In this document: positions 1 to 10,012 of the stretch, one piece after another
Layout of the letters: every line of letters begins with the position of its first letter
Numbering within the stretch: the first letter of the stretch is position 1
Source of the DNA: Larix sibirica
Taxonomy: Eukaryota; Streptophyta; Pinopsida; Pinales; Pinaceae
Direction of reading: 5' to 3'
DNA: 22,653 nucleotides
Assembly: GCA_004151065.3 (NCBI GenBank)
Contig: NWUY0300052232.1
Location: 19,272 to 41,924, forward strand
Position numbers and translations under genes: made by a program
Notes under the pieces: generated by a model
The model's database searches: none
What the model saw: only the letters and a program-made list of their open reading frames with translations
What the model was told of the DNA's origin: nothing

Positions 1-1972
1 GAACTTGCAGAAACAGAAATGGATTTCTGCTCATTATAATTGCAGGAAATCGAGCTACATTGAGAAACCTGCATGAAACCATAGTTGGGGATTAGTCTTT
101 GAAACTGAATATGTTTTAGATGGATTTGAACCTGCCTAAACTGAGTTAAGAGCACATCTTTGTTTTAGGTCTGCATCAAACTATTTTAGATGGTTACCAT
201 GTGGAGGACTTATATTAAGCTTCTTGGTAAGATGAAACATAGCATTCACATGGAGGACATTATTTAAATGTTTTTTTTCTTTGGTGGGGGCTCACTATTT
301 AAATGTTTTTTATGATTTGTTCCATGGAGGTGAGTTTGTTTCCAAAAGAAGTGGTTTGTTCATAAGTTTTATATTTTTTTTTTTGACATATAGTCTTCCT
401 TATTTTTTTTGCACAATAGTTTAGAGGTTAGTTTACCTTTATAAAAAAGTACACTTCTTTGGGCAATTGTTAGTTTAATCTTTATTTAACTAATATGGTT
501 CAAATCGGATGGTCCAAATCCAACTTTGATAGCTTCATGTGTATCTCTGGCAGGGGCAGATGGTCAAGGCAATACAATGGGCTTTCAATGCCAAAGTGCA
601 TAGGATAAAGAACGACTAAAACGCCCTCTGGGGCTTTTAGAACCAAAAACTTGTCTGAAAATTACAAGATTTACAGATGTGCAATTTCGGTAATTAGAAA
701 ACTGTGATGTAAACTAAATGACAATGACGGATTTTAGAACTACCCAAATTGCGATTTGAGCCATCTAAATTAGGATTTGAGCAATTGTTTCACTGCCGGA
801 TTCCGATTTTGGTTGTTCCCTATACAGCTCTATGCGAAAACCTCTAAAAAAATGTACAAAAACAATTGTCATTTTTCAGGTATGACAATTAACAATATAA
901 TATCTATCTATACTACTAAGCCTTAGTCTTAGTTCATATATTTGGATCCTGTTATAGGTAGGGTGGTTGGGGCTGTCAATTGTGGCCATGTCTACTTTTA
1001 CATGAAGCTTTTAGGTATTTCATCCACTTTCATTGAAAAAAAGAAAAAAGAAAAAGATCTTATCTGTAACTTGACGATAATATATTAAAATATTGTATAA
1101 AATTGTGAATTTGTGTTGTTAGTTTGATATGAAGATGCTTGTTTATATAAACAAACATTTGAATGCAAAACAAACAAACATCTTAAAGTTAAACTCACAC
1201 AATCACTTTCCATATATATAAAAAGTATATTAAAAGATCAATTTAATAAATGTATTTGACATTTTACATATACTTCCTAGCAGAAGAAAACAATCATTTC
1301 AAATACAAGAATATTTTATAAAACGCATTGAAACGTCAACACTGTTTTACCATAAAGGTTAAGCTTAACAAATTGTAATCAAGTTATAACCAAATGCTTT
1401 ACCTAACTTTTTATGGTTTAGGTTTTAACTAGCCTATGTTATTGTATGATTATCTTATATAAATATATGTGAACGATATAGATATGTGCTGTTTGTAATG
1501 TAGGTGTGATAAGAGGGATGCAAAATAATAATAATAAATAATCAACATGATATCTTGTAAAACAATTTTCTCTTGTTATATATTTTTATTAAATTCAAAC
1601 ATATAAATAAATTAAAATTTAAAATTTGTAAATTAGAAACATTTTCAAATTTGGAATGTGATTTTAAATTGATAAGATTTTTTATTTTTTTGGTAAATTT
1701 TATAATTTCTACTTTCACATTAAAAAGATCCTTTCATATTCAAAGTAGTTGGATGTTTATAGAATATTTTTTGTTTTTTTTTATTAAAAATGTTTGTTAT
1801 ATTCAAAGTATGTTGGATGTTTATAGAATTTTTTTTCTCAATTTTCTATTAAAAATGTTTGTTAATGAATACCATACAAGGTTTCTAAGATTATGATATG
1901 TTAGATAAAGATGATTTCAGTAAAGATACATTTCTTAGCTTTATATTAAATGGGATGGATGGGATGGGCTAC

Positions 1973-2074
1973 TCTGTGAATTGAATAAGGAAATGTGAAA
2001 TACTTTTAAAGCTGATGGACTACCTTATAAATTCTACAAGGCAATGTGGAATACTTTTAGAGATGACTTTACTC
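1973..2074 (+). repeat. 51-bp minisatellite, 2 units (copy 1)
   Basis: Two head-to-tail 51-bp units at 1973-2023 and 2024-2074, each beginning GATGG[AG]CTAC and containing AA[AG]G[CA]AATGTG[GA]AATACTTTT. The orthologous place in copy 2 has three units. Confidence 0.8.
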
Positions 2075-2182
2075 AAGTTATTTTACCAGCATTTTTCATA
2101 ATATGTGATATCAAGCTCATTTGGAAGAACGTTGTGAGGGACACCATTCATGGATGAATACTATTAATTTTATTTATTGTTT

Positions 2183-3160
2183 CTTACAAATCATGACTAA
2201 TGCAATGGATGTTGGCAAGAAAATTGTGAGTAATGAGAAAATAAATTTTCATAAAAATATTTTATTAACAAATTCATTATGTACAAAAATAAAAAAACAT
2301 TTATAACCATAAATTTATATAATTCTAAATAGTTTGATTTAATTAAATTCTTAAATAAATTTAAGTAGGATGAATCTAATGAATTTATGTTTTGTTAGTA
2401 TTAAAAAATTATGTATCTATGAATCTCTGCCATGTTAATTTTGAAAAACAATTTATAGGTTTTGTGCTCAACTTTGTTATATATAACAAAAGAATTTGAA
2501 AGTTATGTTAATGTGTGATTTGTTGTCCCCTATAATGTGTCGGGTTGTAAGCAAGTAATAAATGCAACCTTGAACACCATCTAATCAATCAGTATCTAGA
2601 ATATGAAATACAATAAAAAAACGAGTATTCATCCCCTTTAATCCAAAGTCTCATACCTAAATGATATTGAAATTTTATATTTAATTATATTCTTTGTACA
2701 TAATTCCTTGATTAATTTTTCAAGTCCAATTCCGAACTATTCGTTACCATGGAATTCCAAGGTAGAGCCAAATTGGTTACAAATCTACAACACTTAACCC
2801 CTTTGCATGGATTTCATTTCTTTATAGGCATACATTATGTGAAATATCCCATGCGTGTAAGTGGTTACCAATGCAACCTAATATGCATGGCATTGCCCAT
2901 GAAAACATTGCATCCATTGCCAAATGTACACATGATACAATCATTTTCTTATGGGGAGTTAGGCACCATTCTAATAGGGAATTGATCCATTTGCATTTCA
3001 CTAGTTATTGGAGGTGATTTCTGCACACACACCAATCATTTCGTTTATGAATTTCTCCCCACTACCATGATTCTCAAATTTGAGGTTCATTCATTTTTAG
3101 ACAACCTGAAATTAATTATTATGTGAATTGGAAGCACTATTTTTTAAAGAGGGGTTGGCC
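2183..3160 (+). repeat. 978-bp block identical to 5432-6409
   Basis: Line-by-line comparison shows no difference from 5432-6409 (offset 3249). The block begins sharply after three mismatches within 2166-2182 and ends exactly at the N at 3161. Flanking parts of the two copies differ by several percent and by indels, so this block has a different history from the rest of the unit. Confidence 0.85.
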
Positions 3161-5160
3161 NAATTCATACATTTTACAAACCATATGAAGATATGTATGA
3201 GTGTTTAACCATGAGAGAGAACTAGTGGAATGTGAGAGAATAAGGCTTATATGTTACATTATTTTATTTATGTAGAAGGAATTTGTGTAATGAATTTATA
3301 GAAGGGAATCTTGAAGGAAGGCTCTGGTAGTATATTACTCAGAGTGTTTGCTACGTATGAGTTGTTGGTTGAAGATTGCTAGTGCAAATCCACACAGAAG
3401 AGAACTTGCAGAAACAGAAATGGATTTCTGCTCATAATTGCAGGAAATCGAGTTACATTGGGAAACCTGAATGAAACCATAGTTGGGGATTAGTCTTTGA
3501 AACTGAAAAGAGGCTTTTTTTCTTTAGTGGGGGCTCACTATTTAAATGTTTTTTATGATTTGTTTCATGGAGGTGAGTTTGTTTCCAAAAGTTATTGTGG
3601 TTTGTTCATAAGTTTCATTTTTTTTGTTGACATATAGTCTTCCTTTTTTTTCTTGCACAATAGTGGTTAGTTTACCTTTATAAAAAAGTACACTTCTTGG
3701 GGCAATTGCTAGTTTAATCTTCATTTAACTAATATGGTTCAAATCCGGTGGTCCAAATCCAACCTTGATAGCCTGATGTGTATCTCTGGCATGGGCAGAT
3801 GGTCAAGGCAATACAATGGGCTTTCAATGCGAAAGTGCATAGGATAAAGAATAAACACCCCGTTTTTCTGGGGCTTTTAGAACCAAAAACTTGCCTGAAA
3901 ATTACAAGATTTACAGATATGCAATTTCAGTAATTAGAAAACTGCAATGTAAACTAAATGATAATGAAGGATTTTAGAACTACCCAAATTGTCGAAATTG
4001 CGATTTGAGTCGTCTAAATTACTATTTGAGCAATTGTTTCACTACCGGATTCCGATTTTGGTTGTTCCCTATACAGCTCTATGCAAAAGCCTCTAAAAAA
4101 ATGTACAAAAACAATTGTCATTTTTCAGGTATGACAATTAACAATATAATATCTATCTATACTACTAAGCCTTAGTCTTAGTTCATATATTTGGATCCTG
4201 TTATAGGTAGGGTGGTTGGGGCTGTCAATTGTGGCCATGTCTACTTTTACATGAAGCTTTTAGGTATTTCATCCACTTTCATTGAAAAAAAGAAAAAAGA
4301 AAAAGATCTTATCTGTAACAATATAATAAACGTGAAAATATCAACATCTATTTCAAATTTGTTAAAACCACTCAGTTTATACGTAAAGAAGACAAATTCA
4401 AGCAGAAAATAAAAAAGAATGAAACTTCAATTTGACGTTTCTATTTGGTCGTTTTAAATACAACGTTATATTTGAAGAAATTTTTGGTTGTGCAGTCTTA
4501 TCATTATCTAGTACCGCCCAACTACCAACTCCAATGACCTAACAACCATTCACTCTAATATCCAAATAAAATTGATCGATACAATAAATTCTTTACACAA
4601 ACATTATGGATTGTGTCTTGTTTCCCTTCACATATAAATAACTTATAATAAAACTTACACAGCATTCACTTCTTCTTGACGATAATATATTAAAATATTG
4701 TATAAAATTTTCGAATTTGTGTTGTTAGTTTGATATGAAGATGTTTGTTTATATAAACAAACATTTGAATGTAAAACAAACAAACATCTTAAAGTTAAAG
4801 TCACACAATCACTTTCCATATATATAAAGAGTATATTAAAGGATCAATTTAGTAAATGTATTTGGCATTTTACATATACTTCAATTTAGTAATTTCTACT
4901 TTCACATGAGGAAGATCCTTTCATATTCAAAGTAGTTGGATGTTTATAGAATATTTTTTTCTCTTTTTCTATTAGAAATGTATAGAAATGTTTGTTATAT
5001 TCAAAGTATGTTGAATGTTTATATAATTTTTTTTCTCAATTTTCTATTAAAAATTGTTGTTAATAAATACCATACAAGGTTTCTAAGATTATGATAGGTT
5101 AGATAAAGATGATTTCAGTAAAGATGCATTTCTTAGCTTTATACTAAATGGGATGGATGG

Positions 5161-5313
5161 GATGGGCTACCTTGTGAATTGGATAAGGAAATGTGAAATA
5201 CTTTTGAAGATGATGGACTACCTTATGAAGTTTACAAGGAAATGTGAAATACTTTTGAAGCTGATGGACTACCTTATAAATTCTACAAGGCAATGTGGAA
5301 TACTTTTGGAGAT
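5161..5313 (+). repeat. 51-bp minisatellite, 3 units (copy 2)
   Basis: Units at 5161-5211, 5212-5262 and 5263-5313. The period is a multiple of three, so a short frame through it repeats a 17-residue pattern (MDYL...TRKCEILLK). I read that as a by-product of the repeat, not as a gene. Confidence 0.85.
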
Positions 5314-5431
5314 GACTTTACTCAAGTTGTTTTACCAGCATTTTTCATAATATGTGATATCAAGCTCATTTGGAAGAATGTTGTGAGGGACACCATTCAT
5401 AGATGAATACAATTAATTTTATTTAGTGTTG

Positions 5432-6409
5432 CTTACAAATCATGACTAATGCAATGGATGTTGGCAAGAAAATTGTGAGTAATGAGAAAATAAATTTTCA
5501 TAAAAATATTTTATTAACAAATTCATTATGTACAAAAATAAAAAAACATTTATAACCATAAATTTATATAATTCTAAATAGTTTGATTTAATTAAATTCT
5601 TAAATAAATTTAAGTAGGATGAATCTAATGAATTTATGTTTTGTTAGTATTAAAAAATTATGTATCTATGAATCTCTGCCATGTTAATTTTGAAAAACAA
5701 TTTATAGGTTTTGTGCTCAACTTTGTTATATATAACAAAAGAATTTGAAAGTTATGTTAATGTGTGATTTGTTGTCCCCTATAATGTGTCGGGTTGTAAG
5801 CAAGTAATAAATGCAACCTTGAACACCATCTAATCAATCAGTATCTAGAATATGAAATACAATAAAAAAACGAGTATTCATCCCCTTTAATCCAAAGTCT
5901 CATACCTAAATGATATTGAAATTTTATATTTAATTATATTCTTTGTACATAATTCCTTGATTAATTTTTCAAGTCCAATTCCGAACTATTCGTTACCATG
6001 GAATTCCAAGGTAGAGCCAAATTGGTTACAAATCTACAACACTTAACCCCTTTGCATGGATTTCATTTCTTTATAGGCATACATTATGTGAAATATCCCA
6101 TGCGTGTAAGTGGTTACCAATGCAACCTAATATGCATGGCATTGCCCATGAAAACATTGCATCCATTGCCAAATGTACACATGATACAATCATTTTCTTA
6201 TGGGGAGTTAGGCACCATTCTAATAGGGAATTGATCCATTTGCATTTCACTAGTTATTGGAGGTGATTTCTGCACACACACCAATCATTTCGTTTATGAA
6301 TTTCTCCCCACTACCATGATTCTCAAATTTGAGGTTCATTCATTTTTAGACAACCTGAAATTAATTATTATGTGAATTGGAAGCACTATTTTTTAAAGAG
6401 GGGTTGGCC
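5432..6409 (+). repeat. 978-bp block identical to 2183-3160
   Basis: Partner of the block in copy 1. It includes an identical 78-codon open frame (5998-6234; copy-1 partner 2749-2985) with no recognisable protein features. After 6409 the sequence continues into DNA absent from copy 1. Confidence 0.85.
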
Positions 6410-6805
6410 CATATGTAGAAGGATTTAATCTTGAATGCACATTGAGTAACACATTGTCAATGCCATGGTTGGTTTTACAAGTGGAAAAGAAAACATGATG
6501 CAACGTTCTTGTTGTGATGGGACTATGTTGAATGTCATAATTATTTTTATAATTTTTGTATATGGATAACTAGTTTTACTAGTGAAAAAGACATGATAAA
6601 AATCCAAACATTTTGTATTGCTTATATTTCTAATCTATTAGTGAGAAAAATAATAATAATAAAAAAGAGAAATTTAAGAAGGGCACGACCAAGGACACGC
6701 AGTCTCTAGCCTAAAAAGGTGACCAAAAGGGAACACTTGGGAGGCCATACGGTCGTGGGCATCTAAACTGTGCAGGCGCGACCAATTGAAATTTCACCAA
6801 TCCAN

Positions 6806-7012
6806 ATATGTTACATTATTTTATTTATGTAGAAGGAATTTGTGTAATGAATTTATAGAAGGGAATCGTGAAGGAAGGCTCTGGTAGTATATTACTCAGA
6901 GTGTTTGCTACGTATGAGTTGTTGGCTGAAGATTGTTAGTGCTAATCCACAGAGAGGAGAACTTGCAAAAAAAACTAAATTAAGAGCAAACCTTTGTTTT
7001 AGGTTTGCATCA
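6806..7012 (+). mobile_element. Right end of an LTR (R/U5-like) of an LTR retrotransposon
   Basis: The segment ends in CA, the usual 3' LTR terminus, and is followed by two bases and a 12-nt match to the complement of the plant initiator Met tRNA 3' end. Related copies of the segment lie at 3249-3410 and, for the last part, at 1-173. This is the boundary between LTR and internal region of a plus-strand element. Copia and Gypsy families both use this primer, so the superfamily cannot be told from it. Confidence 0.8.
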
Positions 7013-7014
7013 AT

Positions 7015-7026
7015 TGGTATCAGAGC
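7015..7026 (+). other. Primer binding site (initiator Met tRNA type)
   Basis: The sequence TGGTATCAGAGC is the classic plant retrotransposon primer binding site complementary to the 3' end of tRNA-iMet. It sits two bases after the LTR-terminal CA at 7011-7012, the expected spacing. This fixes the element's orientation as plus and its LTR end. Confidence 0.88.
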
Positions 7027-8460
7027 GGTATGCTCCTTGGGAGAGTTGAATCAAAGTGGTGATGTTTTGGGGCTTATAGAAAATCAGGTAAAATGGTTTT
7101 ACTTTTCAATTTGTTTTGATCAAAGAATTAATGTTTGCAGAGTAGGTTCTTGGGAGGAGATTCAGAACCAGTAGCATCACACATTTGAAGAACCTAATTG
7201 AGGTAAATTGTTTGATTTGCAAATTATATTGCGATAGAGGATTGATCGCTGTCGAATTAAGTTTTGTACAAGAAAAAAACATTGAAGTTCTTTATAAGAA
7301 TTGGAGACTATTCCAACAGGAGATAAGGAACAGAGTTATAGTAGCAGGGTTATAGAAGAATGCAGTCAGCAATGGGAAGAGCTGAGTTGCATATCATAGT
7401 AGTGCAGCAGAAGCCTGGTGATATTTCAATCAAAAAAGTTGCAGTCAGAATTTAAGATTTGATAAGAAATTATAGATAGAAGAAGAAGATGAGATCCGTG
7501 AATGATATCTTGGGTATGACTTGCGATTTGTGGTTTGGTCTAAAGATTATTTTTTTACAGAAAGTGGAAGAGTGGTAGTAGCAAAATCACAACAGGGGTT
7601 CTGTGTAAAAAAAAAGAAAGAAAGAGAATGATGTTGGTGGCAAAGGTCAGCAAGACAAGTTGTTGAAGAAGAGAAGAGAACAATAGAGTTCTCAAAGCAT
7701 AGAGAGACAAAGGTGAGCAGTGATTGCAGAAGCCTGATGACTTAGCAAGATGAGTAGCAGACGTGCTTAGAAGAAGGTTTTGTTTAAGAGAAGATACCAA
7801 GAGGATGACTTGGTATGAGTAACAAGTAGCAGACTTGTTGCTGAGATGAAGGAGGCTTGTTGCGGCTCGCAAATGGACAAAGAGAGTCCACATGAAGAGA
7901 AGAAGGTGACAATTGAAGGTCATGAGAGGAGCCACCACAGAAAGGGGAAAGATGCCAAAGAAAATGGCATAGAAAAGAAGGTGAGTCAAGAGTAGCTTGA
8001 CAAAGAGCTTACTGAGATAAAAGCAAGTATTGAGACGTTGATGAGGCTACTAGAGGAACAAGAAAGAGACCAATAGTATGGATGGGAATTGAAGAGGAAG
8101 ACAGTGAGATGGAACCTACTTCAAGTGAAGTTGAGGCAAAGTTTGTATGCCAAATTTAAGAGAGAACTCAGAGCAGCTGAGTTGGAAGTGAAAGTTTATA
8201 GTTGTAAACGAGAACTAGGAGTCTTCTTTGAAGAAGATGGGAAATCGAAAGAGGAGATTGTTGTTGTTTTTTGAACCTTTGGACAAGTTCAGAAGAGCCT
8301 GAGGAATTGGTTACTAGAATAACAAATGAGGTCACAAAACCTTATGATTTTGACAATTGGTGAGTGAATACAGGTTCTAATAGAGGTGGAAAACCATCCC
8401 ATGCTATCATAAAGATGAAAGCAAGTGAAGGAATGTCTCTTCAAGATATTGAATAAGTAC
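7027..8460 (+). mobile_element. Decayed internal region (leader and gag-like remnant) of the LTR retrotransposon
   Basis: This follows the primer site directly. It is strongly purine-rich on the plus strand (AGAAGA, GAAGAGA runs), unlike the AT-rich flanks. No intact gag or pol frame exists: every plus frame is interrupted, and I see no zinc knuckle, protease, reverse transcriptase or integrase motif. A weak charged-residue frame occurs at 7873-8274 and short open pieces continue to about 8455. No second LTR appears downstream, so the element is truncated or was broken by later events. The right edge is set by the change to AT-rich repeats and is approximate. Confidence 0.5.
7873..8274 (+). 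pseudogene. Charged coiled-coil-like frame, possible gag remnant
   Basis: One plus-strand frame starting with ATG at 7873 encodes about 130 residues broken by two in-frame TAG codons (after ...KKVSQE and after ...EEQERDQ) before a final TGA. The product is rich in Glu, Lys and Arg with a heptad-like stretch (ELTEIKASIETLMRLLEEQ), as in N-terminal gag segments of some plant LTR retrotransposons. Its place inside the retroelement internal region fits that reading. I see no named domain. It may simply be purine-rich DNA read in an open frame. Confidence 0.25.
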
Positions 8461-8492
8461 ATTCACTATTGTGATTATGGTTGACTTTTGTG

Positions 8493-8510
8493 ACTATGGT
8501 TAACCATAGT
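8493..8510. repeat. Perfect 18-bp palindrome
   Basis: ACTATGGTTAACCATAGT is its own reverse complement. It lies in a stretch of degenerate GATTATGGTTGAC-like repeats (8470-8580). Confidence 0.85.
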
Positions 8511-8671
8511 TGAGTATGACTTGGTCAACAATAATTGATTATAATAATTTTAATTGATTATAGTTAACTAAATTTAAATATGATTATATAAAATTATTAT
8601 TCAATTGTATAATTCATATTTATAATATAGTAAATTTAAAATAATAAACCTATTATATATAAATAATTGTT

Positions 8672-9024
8672 TCTCTTGCATGCTTTTTAGCATGCATTAT
8701 CCTAACAACTTTAGAAAAATATCAATTATTAAATATAAATAATTTGAAAATTTGGATGAAGATGTAACATAAAAAAAAAATATTAATAATTTATTTAAAT
8801 CCAAATAAGAAATGGTTTGGTATGCATTATCCAACAAGCTATATATAATTGTTTTGATTCTCTTGCAGGTTAAGATATGCAATATCCTAACAACTTTACA
8901 AAAATATCAATTATTAAATATAAATAATTTGAAGATTTGGATGAAGATGTAACATAGAAAAATAATATTAATAATTTATTTCAATCAAAATTAAGTAATG
9001 GTTTGGTATGCAATATCCAACAAA
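8672..9024 (+). repeat. Two diverged direct repeats of about 165 bp
   Basis: Bases about 8672-8833 and about 8860-9022 share the order TCTCTTGCA, ATCCTAACAACTTTA, AAAATATCAATTATTAAATA, GGATGAAGATGTAACATA, TAATGGTTTGGTATGCA and ATCCAACAA, with small substitutions. They are separated by about 27 bases. This is AT-rich, probably old non-autonomous element or satellite-like DNA. Confidence 0.7.
8677..8696. repeat. Short hairpin (7-bp arms, 6-nt loop)
   Basis: TGCATGC and GCATGCA flank TTTTTA. It stands at the left edge of the first unit of the direct repeat at 8672-8833. Function unknown. Confidence 0.7.
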
Positions 9025-9157
9025 CTTTGCTAGATTTTAATATCTTAGTTGGATTTAAAAAGTAGTGTTAAAAGTTCCTTTTGATTTTTACTATGTTAAA
9101 ATTTCAAGTGTAAGAAAATTTTGTTTATTTTATAATGAAGGTTTATTAAATGCAATA

Positions 9158-9436
9158 TGTTTTTTAAATATAACAACTTTATTAAAAGTTATACATTTTT
9201 TTAAAAATTAAGTTGTAAGCACATATATGTGATACATTTTTTTTAATATAACATCTTTATTAAAAATTAAGTTGTAAGCACATGTATGTGATACAATTTT
9301 TTTAAATATATCATCTTTATTAAAAATTAAGTTGTACATTTTTTTATATATATCATCTTTATTAAAAATTAAGTTGTACGTTCTTTTAAATATATCATCT
9401 TTATTACAAATTAAGTTGTAAGTACATATATGTGAT
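9158..9436 (+). repeat. AT-rich minisatellite, about 5 units of 50-75 bp
   Basis: The motif TTTAAATATATCATCTTTATT followed by AAAAATTAAGTTGTA recurs about five times. Some units carry an extra AGCACATATATGTGATACA insert, giving two length classes. Unit boundaries are approximate. Confidence 0.75.
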
Positions 9437-9489
9437 GATTTTCAATGAGACTAAGGAAGGAAACATAAGTATGCTGAGTCAAGTTCTTG

Positions 9490-9531
9490 AGGATTTGAAT
9501 TTTGCTATATAGGATTTGAATTTCGCTATAT
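9490..9531 (+). repeat. 21-bp tandem duplication
   Basis: AGGATTTGAATTT[TC]GCTATAT occurs twice head to tail (9490-9510 and 9511-9531). Confidence 0.85.
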
Positions 9532-10012
9532 AAAATCATATGTATGATTTTGCATATATATAACACAAAAATACAATGAGATAAAATTGGATGTTTGAGA
9601 CATTCTTTGAAGTTAGTTTGCAGTCAAGTGCAAAGATTTACACAGTTTTATAACATTCCACCATTCTCACAATATTATCACCCATGATATCAAAGAAATG
9701 CAAGAATAGCTCAACTGTCCAGCCATCATGCCTAGGACTTTTCTCCTTGGCGAAAAGTTTAAGTATTCTTTCTACTTCCTCCAATGTAACTTCCATGCAT
9801 AATATATCAGCATCTTTTGATTCCAGAAATCTAGGAAAGTGTTTAACCACTTGAAGTTGTGAAGCAAGATCACAGTCATGGTCAACAGTATAGATATCCC
9901 TAAAATGTTTCAATGCCAAAACCTGTAATTCCTGAAGACCTTAAACTTCTTTTCCAACGTCATCTGACAGTTTCCAAATAGTATTATTGTTCCTTCTCGC
10001 CGAAGCAAAATA

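Larger units (their letters stand above)
1..3401 (+). repeat. Tandem unit copy 1 (LTR-retrotransposon-like, left copy, truncated by window start)
   Basis: This stretch aligns over nearly its whole length with 3402-7012; base 1 corresponds to base 3402. Bases 130-173 resemble the end of the LTR at 6970-7012 (AGAGCA...TTTGTTTTAGGT.TGCATCA), so the left edge probably belongs to an LTR end. The stretch after about 270 is shared with copy 2, with roughly 5 percent substitutions plus large indels: copy 1 carries about 427 extra bases (1277-1703) and lacks the 356 bases found at 4320-4675. From 2183 to 3160 it is identical to 5432-6409. A single N at 3161 marks a scaffold join. No credible protein gene is present; the short open frames are AT-rich chance frames. 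Sense orientation is inferred from the primer site after copy 2. Confidence 0.75.
3402..7012 (+). repeat. Tandem unit copy 2, ending in an LTR 3' terminus
   Basis: Second copy of the unit at 1-3401. It lacks the bases corresponding to about 109-265 of copy 1, carries an extra 356-bp block (4320-4675), and has a third 51-bp minisatellite unit. The right end (6806-7012) matches the right end of copy 1 (3249-3410) and finishes with TGCATCA at 7006-7012, immediately before a tRNA primer binding site, so this right end is an LTR terminus. Bases 6410-6804 have no counterpart in copy 1, because both copies are broken by an N here (3161 and 6805). Whether the whole 3.4-3.6 kb is one very long LTR or a composite is not settled, because I could not fix a 5' TG terminus. 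Confidence 0.7.

Noticed and set aside
1573-1896. 107-codon frame rich in Phe, Ile and Lys
   Set aside because: AT-rich composition alone gives such frames; it lies in the 427-bp block and adjoining DNA, and copy 2 lacks most of it.
2749-2985. 78-codon frame, repeated identically at 5998-6234
   Set aside because: Identity is explained by the 978-bp identical block, so it is not evidence of protein conservation. No motif, and it lies in LTR-like DNA.
7555-7989. 144-codon open frame on the minus strand rich in Leu, Phe and Ser
   Set aside because: It is the complement of a purine-rich plus-strand tract, which produces a long hydrophobic frame by composition; no domain or start context supports it.
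9158-9436. Regularly spaced repeats that might suggest a CRISPR array
   Set aside because: Eukaryotic AT-rich minisatellite with no unique spacers.
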